Notes under the pieces: generated by a model
What the model saw: the letters and a program-made list of their open reading frames with translations, nothing else
Database searches by the model: none
Told to the model about the DNA's origin: nothing
Made by a program: the position numbers and the translations under genes
In this document: positions 38,168 to 45,213 of the stretch, piece after piece
Position numbering within the stretch: position 1 is the stretch's first letter
Layout of the letters: each line of letters opens with the position of its first letter
NCBI RefSeq assembly: GCF_028882275.1
Contig: NZ_JARBUT010000022.1
Coordinates: 46,229-110,228 of the forward strand
DNA from: Nocardiopsis sp. N85
GTDB lineage: Bacteria; Actinomycetota; Actinomycetes; Streptosporangiales; Streptosporangiaceae
DNA length: 64,000 nt
Direction of reading: 5' to 3'

Positions 38168-38968
38168 ATGTCGAGCGGTTCGGAGCAGGGCGGGGCCCCG
38201 GCGCCCCGTCCGGCCGCCACGGTGGTGCTGCTGCGCCGGGCGGGCGAGGGCATGGAGGTCCTGCTCATGCGCAGGGTCCGCTCCATGGGCTTCGCCCCCG
38301 GCGCCTACGTCTTCCCCGGTGGCGGGGTGGACGAGCGCGACGCGGCCGGTGACCTGCCCTGGACGGGGCCGTCCCCCGAGGAGTGGGCGGCCGTGCTCGG
38401 CGTCGACGTGCCCCGGGCACGGGCCCTGGTCTGCGCGGCGGTCCGCGAGACCTTCGAGGAGACCGGCGTGCTCCTGGCCGGTGGGCCGGGGAGCGACGGC
38501 CTCGTCCTCGACACGACGTCGGAGGAGTGGGAACGGGACCGGTTGGGGTTGATCGACCGTTCCCGTTCCTTCACCGAGGTGCTGTCCCGTCGCGGTCTGG
38601 TGCTGCGCTCGGAGTGGCTGCGCGCCTGGTCGCGGTGGATCACCCCGATCGGGGAGAAGCGCCGGTTCGACACCTGGTTCTTCGCCGCCGAACTGCCGCG
38701 GGGCCAGCTCTCCCGGGACGTCGGCGGGGAGGCCGACCTGACCCGGTGGATCGACCCGGCGCTCGTGGAGGAGGAGTGGTCGCGGGGGCGGATGCCGATG
38801 CTGCCGCCGACCCTGGTCACCTGTGGTCAGGTGGCCGAGTGCGGCACCCTGGCCGGGGTGAGGAGCGCGAAACGGGATATCGTCGCCATTGAGCCCGAAG
38901 TGCGCGTGGTCGACGGTCGGCTCCGTGTCTTCGCCCCCGACGGGATCGACTATCCCCTTCCCAGTTGA
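38168..38968 (+). CDS. Nudix hydrolase
   Basis: A 266-residue Nudix protein with the box split by an insertion: FPGGGVDERD (49-58) and later AVRETFEETG (91-100), typical of NUDT19/NudL-like enzymes that act on CoA or other acyl-dinucleotide substrates. The downstream part includes WSRWITPIGEKRRFDTWFFA. It lies within the DUF4177-ridA-nudix-MBL operon (spacings 0, 17 and 10 bp). The precise substrate is not readable. Confidence 0.85.
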   Translation: MSSGSEQGGAPAPRPAATVVLLRRAGEGMEVLLMRRVRSMGFAPGAYVFPGGGVDERDAAGDLPWTGPSPEEWAAVLGVDVPRARALVCAAVRETFEETGVLLAGGPGSDGLVLDTTSEEWERDRLGLIDRSRSFTEVLSRRGLVLRSEWLRAWSRWITPIGEKRRFDTWFFAAELPRGQLSRDVGGEADLTRWIDPALVEEEWSRGRMPMLPPTLVTCGQVAECGTLAGVRSAKRDIVAIEPEVRVVDGRLRVFAPDGIDYPLPS

Positions 38969-38978
38969 GTGAGGTGCG

Positions 38979-39785
38979 ATGAGGATCGACGGTTCAGGCA
39001 CACTGCGCGCCGGCTGCGTCCTGTGCCCCAACCCGGGGCCGATGACCCTGGAGGGGACCAACACCTGGATCCTGCGCGAGCCCGGTGCCCGCGGGGTCGT
39101 GGTGGTCGATCCGGGCCCGCACGACGAGCGGCACCTCGAACGGGTGGCGCGCACCGTGCAGGAACAGGGCGCCCAGGTGCTCATGGCGATCCTCACCCAC
39201 CGGCACCCCGATCACTCCGAGGGCGCGCGCTACTTCTCCGAACTCACCGGGGCCCCGGTGCACGCCGTCGACCCGGACCTGCGGGTGGGCGGCCGAGGCC
39301 TGACCGACGGTGAGGTGCTGGACGTCGACGGTCTGCGGCTGCGGGTGCTGGCCACCCCCGGGCACACCGACGACTCGATCTGCCTGCTGGTGGAGGCGGA
39401 CGGCGCGATCCTCACCGGCGACACGGTCCTGGGGCACGGGAGCACCGTCATCGACGGCGACGACGGTCTGGGGCCCTACATGGAGTCGCTGTACCGGCTG
39501 CGCGACCTGGTCCGCGAGGAGCAGGTGCGCACCCTGCTGCCGGGGCACGGGCCGATCATCACCACGCCCGCCGCGGCGCTGGACTCCTACATCGACCACC
39601 GCGAGTCCCGGCTCGGCCAGGTGTTGGAGGCGGTGGTCGCGGGCGCCGTGCGGGTGGAGGAGATCGTCGACCGGGTGTACCCGGACATCACCGAGCAGAT
39701 CCGGTTCGCGGCGATGTCGTCGGTCCGCGCTCAGTTGCGCTACCTGGCCGTGAACGGACGCCTGCCCGACGGCGTCGAGGTCTGA
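38979..39785 (+). CDS. MBL-fold metallo-hydrolase
   Basis: A 268-residue metallo-beta-lactamase fold protein with T-H74-R-H76-P-D78-H79 for the dinuclear site, a later His in ATPGHTDDSI, Asp in LTGDTVLGHG and His in LLPGHGPII, and a C-terminal winged-helix-like tail (VEEIVDRVYPDITEQIRFAA), as in LACTB2/Rv3677c-type enzymes. LACTB2 relatives cut RNA; whether this one does is open. It converges with crp across a hairpin at 39823-39877. Confidence 0.9.
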   Translation: MRIDGSGTLRAGCVLCPNPGPMTLEGTNTWILREPGARGVVVVDPGPHDERHLERVARTVQEQGAQVLMAILTHRHPDHSEGARYFSELTGAPVHAVDPDLRVGGRGLTDGEVLDVDGLRLRVLATPGHTDDSICLLVEADGAILTGDTVLGHGSTVIDGDDGLGPYMESLYRLRDLVREEQVRTLLPGHGPIITTPAAALDSYIDHRESRLGQVLEAVVAGAVRVEEIVDRVYPDITEQIRFAAMSSVRAQLRYLAVNGRLPDGVEV

Positions 39786-39822
39786 GCCGCACCCTCTCGA
39801 ACCTCCGCCGCGGAAACGGCGA

Positions 39823-39877
39823 CGGGCTCCGGTCCGCGCGATTCCCGACGAGGGGATTCGACGCGGGCCGGAGCCCG
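39823..39877. terminator. Hairpin between MBL hydrolase and crp genes
   Basis: CGGGCTCCGG (39823-39832) pairs with CCGGAGCCCG (39868-39877), with further internal GC pairing; convergent terminator. Confidence 0.5.
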
Positions 39878-39920
39878 CCGGCCCGGGGCTCCCGCCGTGC
39901 GGGGCCGGGGTGTCGCCGAC

Positions 39921-40607
39921 CTAACGGGCGCGGCGGCGCATGCGCTCGACGTCCAGCAGGACGACGGCCTTGGCCTCGATCCGCAGCCAGCCGCGCAGCG
40001 CGAACTCGGCGAGGGCCTTGTTGACCGTCTCACGGGAGGCGCCGACCAGCTGGGCGAGCTCCTCCTGGGTGAGGTCGTGGTGGACGTGCAGGCCGTCGTC
40101 GCCCTCCTTGCCGAACTTCTCGGCGAGTTCGAGCAGGGCCTTGGCCACACGGCCGGGCACGTCGGTGAAGACCAGGTCGGCCATCACGTCGTTGGTCCGG
40201 CGCAGACGCTCGGCGAGGGCCTTGAGCAGCTGGAGCGAGACCTGGGAGCGGATGGACAGGAACGGGCGCAGGTCGTCGTGGCCCAGCCCGGCCAGGACGG
40301 AGTCGGTCACCGCGACGGCGCTCGCCGTGCGCGGGCGCGGGTCGAACAGCGACAGTTCGCCGAACATCTCGCCGGGGCCGAGCACCCCGAGCAGGTTCTC
40401 GCGGCCGTCCACGGCCGTGCGGGTCAGCTTCACCTTCCCGCTGAGGATGACGTACAGGCGGTCGCCCTCGTCGCCCTCGTTGAACAGGGTCTGCCCACGA
40501 CCCAGGCGCACCTCGTTGACCGAGGAGCGCAGCGCAGCCGTGTCCTCCTCGTCCAAGGCCTCGAACAAGGGGGCCTTGCGCAGAACCTCGTTGATGTCGT
40601 CCACCAC
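39921..40607 (-). CDS. crp: Crp/Fnr family cAMP receptor regulator
   Basis: A 228-residue regulator. The cyclic-nucleotide-binding domain (about 8-125) contains GEMFGELSLFDPRPRTASAV, close to the cAMP phosphate cassette, and a long dimer helix precedes the HTH (HHDLTQEELAQLVGASRETV, then NKALAEFALRGWLR). Length, position beside nth and sequence match Streptomyces Crp and Mycobacterium Rv3676, which control germination, development and metabolism. GTG at 40607 follows AGGAGG; a second GTG three bases later is equally possible. Confidence 0.93.
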   Translation of the reverse strand: MVDDINEVLRKAPLFEALDEEDTAALRSSVNEVRLGRGQTLFNEGDEGDRLYVILSGKVKLTRTAVDGRENLLGVLGPGEMFGELSLFDPRPRTASAVAVTDSVLAGLGHDDLRPFLSIRSQVSLQLLKALAERLRRTNDVMADLVFTDVPGRVAKALLELAEKFGKEGDDGLHVHHDLTQEELAQLVGASRETVNKALAEFALRGWLRIEAKAVVLLDVERMRRRAR

Positions 40608-40639
40608 ACGTCCTCCTACTAAAACCTGACCGCCAACAG

Positions 40640-40655
40640 TGTGACGTATATCGCA
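40640..40655. promoter_or_regulatory. Candidate Crp-binding site upstream of crp
   Basis: TGTGA-CGTATA-TCGCA matches the TGTGA-N6-TCACA consensus with one mismatch in the right half, 33 bp before the crp start. This suggests autoregulation. Confidence 0.45.
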
Positions 40656-40884
40656 TCCGGGTGTGAAACCAGGTCGTTACCTCGGCTTGTCCGCCGGGAG
40701 ACCCGCGCCCACGACTGGCAGACGTCAGCCTCTGCGATCTTAGTCGTGATCGGCTTCCAGCAGGGATCTCCGCGCCGTGCCACCGGGACATTGGTTACAT
40801 AATCCCGCCGGTCGTCCTCCGTCCCGCGAGCGGGTGGGGTCCCACGGATCCGCGCGGATCCCCACGGCCCCCTACCCTGTGACG

Positions 40885-41628
40885 ATGCCCCGTGACACGA
40901 CGAACGCGAACATTCCAGAGCGCACCCCCACGGGCGAGAGCCGTCTCGCGCTGGTCCGTCGCGCCCGCAGGACGTACCGGGAACTCACCGAGCTCTACCC
41001 GGACGCCCACTGCGAGCTGAACTTCACGACCCCGTTGGAGTTGTTGGTCGCGACGATCCTGTCCGCCCAGTGCACGGACAAGCGGGTCAACCAGGTGACC
41101 CCCACCCTGTTCGCGCACTACCCCGACGCCGAGGCCTACGCGTCCGCCGACCGTGACGAACTTGAGGGGATCATCCGACCTCTTGGCTTCTTCAGGGCCA
41201 AGGCGAACAGCCTCATGGGCCTCGGGTCCGCGTTGTGCGAGCAGCACGGCGGCGAGGTCCCTGGGAACCTCGCCGACCTGGTCAAACTACCGGGTGTGGG
41301 GCGGAAAACCGCAAACGTACTCCTCGGTAACGCCTTCGATGTGCCCGGAATCACCGTCGATACCCACTTCGGGCGTCTCGTCCGTCGATTCGGGTGGACC
41401 GACGAAGAGGACCCGGTCAAGGTCGAGCACGCCATCGGCGGCCTGTTCCCGCCCAAGGACTGGACCATGCTCTCCCACCGCGTCGTCTGGCACGGGCGCC
41501 GCGTCTGCCACGCCCGCAGACCCGCCTGTGGGGCGTGCGGACTGGCCCGCTGGTGCCCTTCCTTCGGTGAGGGCCCCACCGACCCGGAGACCGCCGCCAA
41601 GCTGTTGCGCATGCGCTCCTTCGCCTGA
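40885..41628 (+). CDS. nth: Endonuclease III
   Basis: A 247-residue base-excision repair glycosylase/AP lyase. The helix-hairpin-helix is LPGVGRKTA with catalytic K141, followed by D159 (TVDTHFGRL). The [4Fe-4S] ligands C208, C215, C218 and C224 have the exact C-x6-C-x2-C-x5-C spacing. TACCCT (40873-40878) ends six bases before ATG 40885, so the transcript is probably leaderless and the longer upstream frame is not used. Divergent from crp. Confidence 0.95.
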   Translation: MPRDTTNANIPERTPTGESRLALVRRARRTYRELTELYPDAHCELNFTTPLELLVATILSAQCTDKRVNQVTPTLFAHYPDAEAYASADRDELEGIIRPLGFFRAKANSLMGLGSALCEQHGGEVPGNLADLVKLPGVGRKTANVLLGNAFDVPGITVDTHFGRLVRRFGWTDEEDPVKVEHAIGGLFPPKDWTMLSHRVVWHGRRVCHARRPACGACGLARWCPSFGEGPTDPETAAKLLRMRSFA

Positions 41629-42174
41629 CGTCCGCCGCGTCGCCGCCCCGTCGGCATCCGGACGGGTCGACCGGGTGAACGGAGAGCGCGTCCACCGGAC
41701 AGCCGGTCCCCCATGGCGTCCGCTCGGCGGGCTCCGCCCCGGCCTCGCCGTGCCCCGCACGAGTCCGACTCCGACGGGAGCCGGTCGCCGTACAACGAGA
41801 TGACCGAGCACCGCACCGCACCCGCCCGGGCCCGACCGCCCCCTCCGACGGGCGGCCCGTCCGCGCACCGTCGAGAACGGGCGGTCGCGCTTTGTACTCT
41901 GATGGTGTGAGCGTTGACACCGGAGAGCCGACCCGACCCCTCCAAGAGCGCGATCCGGGCCCGGCCGCGCGCCCTCTGCGTACCGAGGGCGTTCGCGTGG
42001 GGCGACGCGGGTCCGCACCCGCCTCGCCCGATGTCGCGATCGGCGATCCGCACGCCCGCCGAGGTCCCATCACATGACGACCGACGGGAACGGCGCGGGG
42101 GATCCGCGTCGCGGGCGGGTGTACGCCCGCCCGTGTCCACCGGTCCGCCCCCTCATCGAAGGCAGGTGCCGCCC
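41629..42174. other. Interval between nth and the CoA-pyrophosphatase-type gene
   Basis: In mycobacteria a thioredoxin-like gene stands between nth and this Nudix gene; here no such frame is visible. The interval instead contains a TACTCT -10 (41895-41900) and two short overlapping ORFs (41907-42077 and 42074-42178) that lead into the Nudix start. The stretch 41629-41880 shows nothing else. Confidence 0.4.
41907..42077 (+). CDS. Possible leaderless 56-residue leader ORF
   Basis: GTG 41907 stands six bases after a TACTCT -10. The frame encodes a Pro/Arg-rich polypeptide beginning VSVDTGEPTRPLQERD. Its stop overlaps the ATG of a 34-residue ORF (42074-42178), whose own stop overlaps the Nudix ATG at 42175. 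The composition is not protein-like, so it may only pass ribosomes to the downstream gene. Confidence as a functional protein is low. Confidence 0.3.
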   Translation: MSVDTGEPTRPLQERDPGPAARPLRTEGVRVGRRGSAPASPDVAIGDPHARRGPIT

Positions 42175-42828
42175 ATGAACCCCGTGCCGCCCTGGCTCGC
42201 CGCGCTCGCCGACTCCGCGTCCGGCATGACCGTGCCGCCGCAGATGCGCCCGCCGCGCGACGGCGGCCGCGAGTCCGCCGTCCTCATCCTCTTCGGTGAG
42301 GGCCCCCACGGCCCCGACCTGCTGCTCATCCAGCGCAACGCCGGTCTGCGCCGGCACCCGGGACAGCCCGCCTTCCCCGGCGGCCGCATCGAACCCACCG
42401 ACCCCTCCCCGGAGGCCGCGGCGCTGCGCGAGGCCGCCGAGGAGACCGGTCTGGTGCCCGCCGGGGTGGACGTCCTCGGCCGCCTCCCGGAGCTCTACCT
42501 CAGTTTCAGCGACTTCCGGGTGGCCCCCGTGCTCGGTTGGTGGCGCGACCCCAGCGAGGTGCGCCCCACCGACCTGCACGAGGTCGCCGCGGTCTCCCGG
42601 GTCCCCGTCTCCGACCTCGCCGACCCCGCGAACCGGGTCATGGTGCGCTACGGGGACGGCCCCCGGTGGGGTCCCGGATTCCGTGTGGACGGCATGCTCG
42701 TGTGGGGGTTCACCGGTGCGATCGTCGACCGGCTGCTCGCCCTGGGCGAATGGGAACTTCCCTGGCGTCGTGAGGGTCTCACCGATGTGTTCGAGGCGAC
42801 ACCGAACGGACTGCGCCCCGTCGGCTGA
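42175..42828 (+). CDS. CoA pyrophosphatase-type Nudix hydrolase (NudL-like)
   Basis: A 217-residue Nudix protein with the NuCoA motif LLIQRNAGLRRHPGQPAFPG just before the box and REAAEETG at 85-92. These motifs define coenzyme A pyrophosphatases (NudL, Rv3672c-like). The following gene encodes the MarP-like protease 54 bp downstream, as in other actinomycetes. ATG 42175 is chosen because homology begins there; it overlaps the stop of a short upstream ORF, and the ribosome site (GGCAGG) is weak. Confidence 0.85.
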   Translation: MNPVPPWLAALADSASGMTVPPQMRPPRDGGRESAVLILFGEGPHGPDLLLIQRNAGLRRHPGQPAFPGGRIEPTDPSPEAAALREAAEETGLVPAGVDVLGRLPELYLSFSDFRVAPVLGWWRDPSEVRPTDLHEVAAVSRVPVSDLADPANRVMVRYGDGPRWGPGFRVDGMLVWGFTGAIVDRLLALGEWELPWRREGLTDVFEATPNGLRPVG

Positions 42829-42882
42829 GGCCGGCACCGCTCACCTCGCTTCCGTGGGTAGCGCTCACCTTTGGAGGGCAAT

Positions 42883-44061
42883 GTGCTCGACGTGATCCTG
42901 ATCGTCCTGTTGCTGCTGTTCGCGGTGACCGGGTACCGACAGGGTTTCATCGTCGGTGTCTTCAGCTTCGCGGGGTTCATCGGCGGCGGCGTGCTCGCCG
43001 CCCTGACCGCCCCCGGGTACATCCAGCAGTGGGTGGCCGACCCCGGACGGCAGGCCCTCATAGCCATCGCCGTGGTGTTCCTGTCCGCCGCACTCGGCCA
43101 GTTCCTGCTCTCCTACCTGGGCACGATGGTGCGCAACAAGGTGACGTGGGACTCGGCCCGGGTCGTGGACGCCATGGGCGGCGCCGTCGTCAGCGGCTTC
43201 TCGGTGCTGCTGGTGGCCTGGTTCATCGGCAGCACGGTCGCCAACTCCGCGCTGCCCTTCGTCGCCGAACAGGTGCGGGGCTCCCGCATCCTCCAATCGG
43301 TCGACACGCTCATGCCCGAGTCGGCGCACAGCGGCTTCTCGACCTTCCGTCGTGTGGTCGACCAGAGTGCCTTCCCGCAGGTGTTCAGCGGTCTGGGCAC
43401 CGGGGAACTGGCCGAGGTCGAACCGCCGGACCCCGACGTGCTCACCACCCCCGAACTCATCGAGGCCAGCCGCAGCGTCGTCAAGGTGCTGGGTACCGCG
43501 CCCTCGTGCCAGCGCCGGGTGGAGGGCACCGGGTTCGTCTACTCCGACGGCCGCATCATGACCAACGCGCACGTGGTCGCCGGGGTCACCGACGATCTGC
43601 GGGTGGTCACCCGGGAAGGACACCAGCTCGACGCCACCCTGGTGCTGTTCGACGCCCAACAGGACCTGGCCGTGCTGCACGTCCCCGACCTGGAGCTGGC
43701 ACCCCTGGAGTTCACCCACGACGCGCCCCAGGGAGGGGACGCCGTCGTCGCCGGCTTCCCGCGCAACAGCGGGTTCACCGCGGTCCCGGCCCGGGTGCGG
43801 GCCCGCCAGACCGCCCAGGGGCCGGACTTCTACCACTCCCAGCAGGTGAGCCGGGAGATCTACCAGGTGCGCGCCGTGGTGCGGCCGGGCAACTCCGGTG
43901 GGCCGCTGCTGGCCCCCGACGGCACCGTCTACGGGGTGGTGTTCGCCGCCGCCACCAACGAGCCCGAGACCGGGTACGTGCTCACCGCCGACGAGGTCGC
44001 CGCCAACGCCGAGAGCGGACTCACCGCCACCGCGGAGGTCTCCTCGCGGAACTGCGACTGA
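42883..44061 (+). CDS. MarP-like membrane serine protease
   Basis: A 392-residue protein with four N-terminal transmembrane helices of the CvpA type (residues about 1-115) and an extracellular trypsin-like domain. The catalytic triad is H230 (TNAHVVAG), D261 (QQDLAVLHV) and S338 (GNSGGPLL), close in position to mycobacterial MarP (Rv3671c), which protects cells against acid and oxidative stress by activating a peptidoglycan hydrolase. C181-region and C-terminal cysteines may form the known disulfide. GTG with GGAGG five bases upstream. Confidence 0.92.
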   Translation: MLDVILIVLLLLFAVTGYRQGFIVGVFSFAGFIGGGVLAALTAPGYIQQWVADPGRQALIAIAVVFLSAALGQFLLSYLGTMVRNKVTWDSARVVDAMGGAVVSGFSVLLVAWFIGSTVANSALPFVAEQVRGSRILQSVDTLMPESAHSGFSTFRRVVDQSAFPQVFSGLGTGELAEVEPPDPDVLTTPELIEASRSVVKVLGTAPSCQRRVEGTGFVYSDGRIMTNAHVVAGVTDDLRVVTREGHQLDATLVLFDAQQDLAVLHVPDLELAPLEFTHDAPQGGDAVVAGFPRNSGFTAVPARVRARQTAQGPDFYHSQQVSREIYQVRAVVRPGNSGGPLLAPDGTVYGVVFAAATNEPETGYVLTADEVAANAESGLTATAEVSSRNCD

Positions 44062-44167
44062 ACGGGGCCCGGCCGGGTCGGAGAGCGGCCGGCCCGCGAG
44101 GCTCGGAGAACGGCGAAGGGCGCCTCCCCCGCGGGGAAGGCACCCTCATCGCACCGTGTCCGGAACC

Positions 44168-44710
44168 CTAGTTGGCACTCGGGTCCGGCGTGATCGGCCA
44201 GCTCATGCGCACGATGGTGCCGTGCTCGCCGGGATCGATCTTCACCTCGTCGGCCAAGCCGGTGATGACCGCCAGCCCCAGCCCCGGGGAGAACCCCGAG
44301 ATCCCGCCGGGAGGGGTGTCCTCACCGTCGAGGAAGAGCCCGTCGAGGAGGGGCTCGGTGTGGTCGGTCGGCTCCAAGGCCTCCTGGGCGGGAGCCCTGT
44401 CGGAGACGACCACCTCGAAGCGTCGCGTCGCGCTCCCGTTGGCGCGCAGGATACGGCTCGCGGTGTCGGTTCGGGAGTCCGACACCGGCTCGGGCCCGCC
44501 GTCGTCGATCAGCTGCAACAGGATCGGCTGTGTCGGACAGTGCAGCTTGTGCGCCGCCACCGCCCGGGAGCACGCCTCACCGACCGCCAACCGGATCTCG
44601 TCGATCGTGGAGGCGGGGATTCCGGCACGCCGGGCCACGGTCGCGGCCATGAGCCGGGCCGTGCGCACGTGTGCCGGAAGCGCGCTGATCGTGAGCGTGA
44701 TGGTCGCCAT
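44168..44710 (-). CDS. Anti-sigma factor ATP-binding protein, BldG partner
   Basis: A 180-residue GHKL ATPase. The N box is DEIRLAVGEACSRAVAAH, an acidic insertion of about 50 residues follows, and the G1 box is ISGFSPGLGLAVITGLADEV. It lies 13 bp after bldG, as the anti-sigma gene (ApgA-type, SCO3548) does in Streptomyces, and should be controlled by BldG binding. ATG 44710 gives the family start (MATITLTISALPAH); a longer start overlaps bldG and is disfavoured. Confidence 0.85.
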   Translation of the reverse strand: MATITLTISALPAHVRTARLMAATVARRAGIPASTIDEIRLAVGEACSRAVAAHKLHCPTQPILLQLIDDGGPEPVSDSRTDTASRILRANGSATRRFEVVVSDRAPAQEALEPTDHTEPLLDGLFLDGEDTPPGGISGFSPGLGLAVITGLADEVKIDPGEHGTIVRMSWPITPDPSAN

Positions 44711-44723
44711 CGCTCGCTCTGTA

Positions 44724-45071
44724 CTACTTCGCGGCACGCTTGTCGATGGCTTCCTGCACGGTGTTGTGGATACCGAAGACCTTGGTCAGACCGGTGATCC
44801 GGAAGATCTTGAGGATGCGCTCCTGGGTGCACACCAGATCGAGGGTGCCGTCGTGCGCGCGAACGCGCTTGAGCCCGCCCACGAGCACACCCAGACCCGT
44901 CGAGTCCAGGAACTCCACCTTCTCCATGTTGACCACGAGGTGGAAGTTGCCCTTGTTGACCAGGTCGATCAGCAGCTCGCGGAGCCGGGGTGCGGTGTAG
45001 ACGTCGATCTCACCCTCAACGACGACGATCTCCGTGTCGCCCTCGGTGTAATGATCAAGTTTCAAATCCAC
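44724..45071 (-). CDS. bldG: Anti-sigma factor antagonist BldG
   Basis: A 115-residue STAS-domain protein. Ser57 in FLDSTGLGVLVGGLKRVRAH is the phosphorylation site at the same position as in Streptomyces BldG, and EIDVYTAPRLRELL and RILKIFRITGLTKVF are near identical to that protein. BldG is needed for aerial growth and antibiotic production and is released or captured by phosphorylation. It is cotranscribed with the anti-sigma gene downstream. GTG with GGAGGA upstream. Confidence 0.94.
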   Translation of the reverse strand: MDLKLDHYTEGDTEIVVVEGEIDVYTAPRLRELLIDLVNKGNFHLVVNMEKVEFLDSTGLGVLVGGLKRVRAHDGTLDLVCTQERILKIFRITGLTKVFGIHNTVQEAIDKRAAK

Positions 45072-45213
45072 TAGTCCTCCAGCGCCGATGATCTCTGCCG
45101 GGCGTTACCCCACCAGCACGCATTCAACCACGGGTGTCGTGTTCGTCCTCCCGTGATGCACGGAAAAACCGTGACACCGCGCGACCGTTCCCCCGGATGG
45201 CACACTGAAACCA

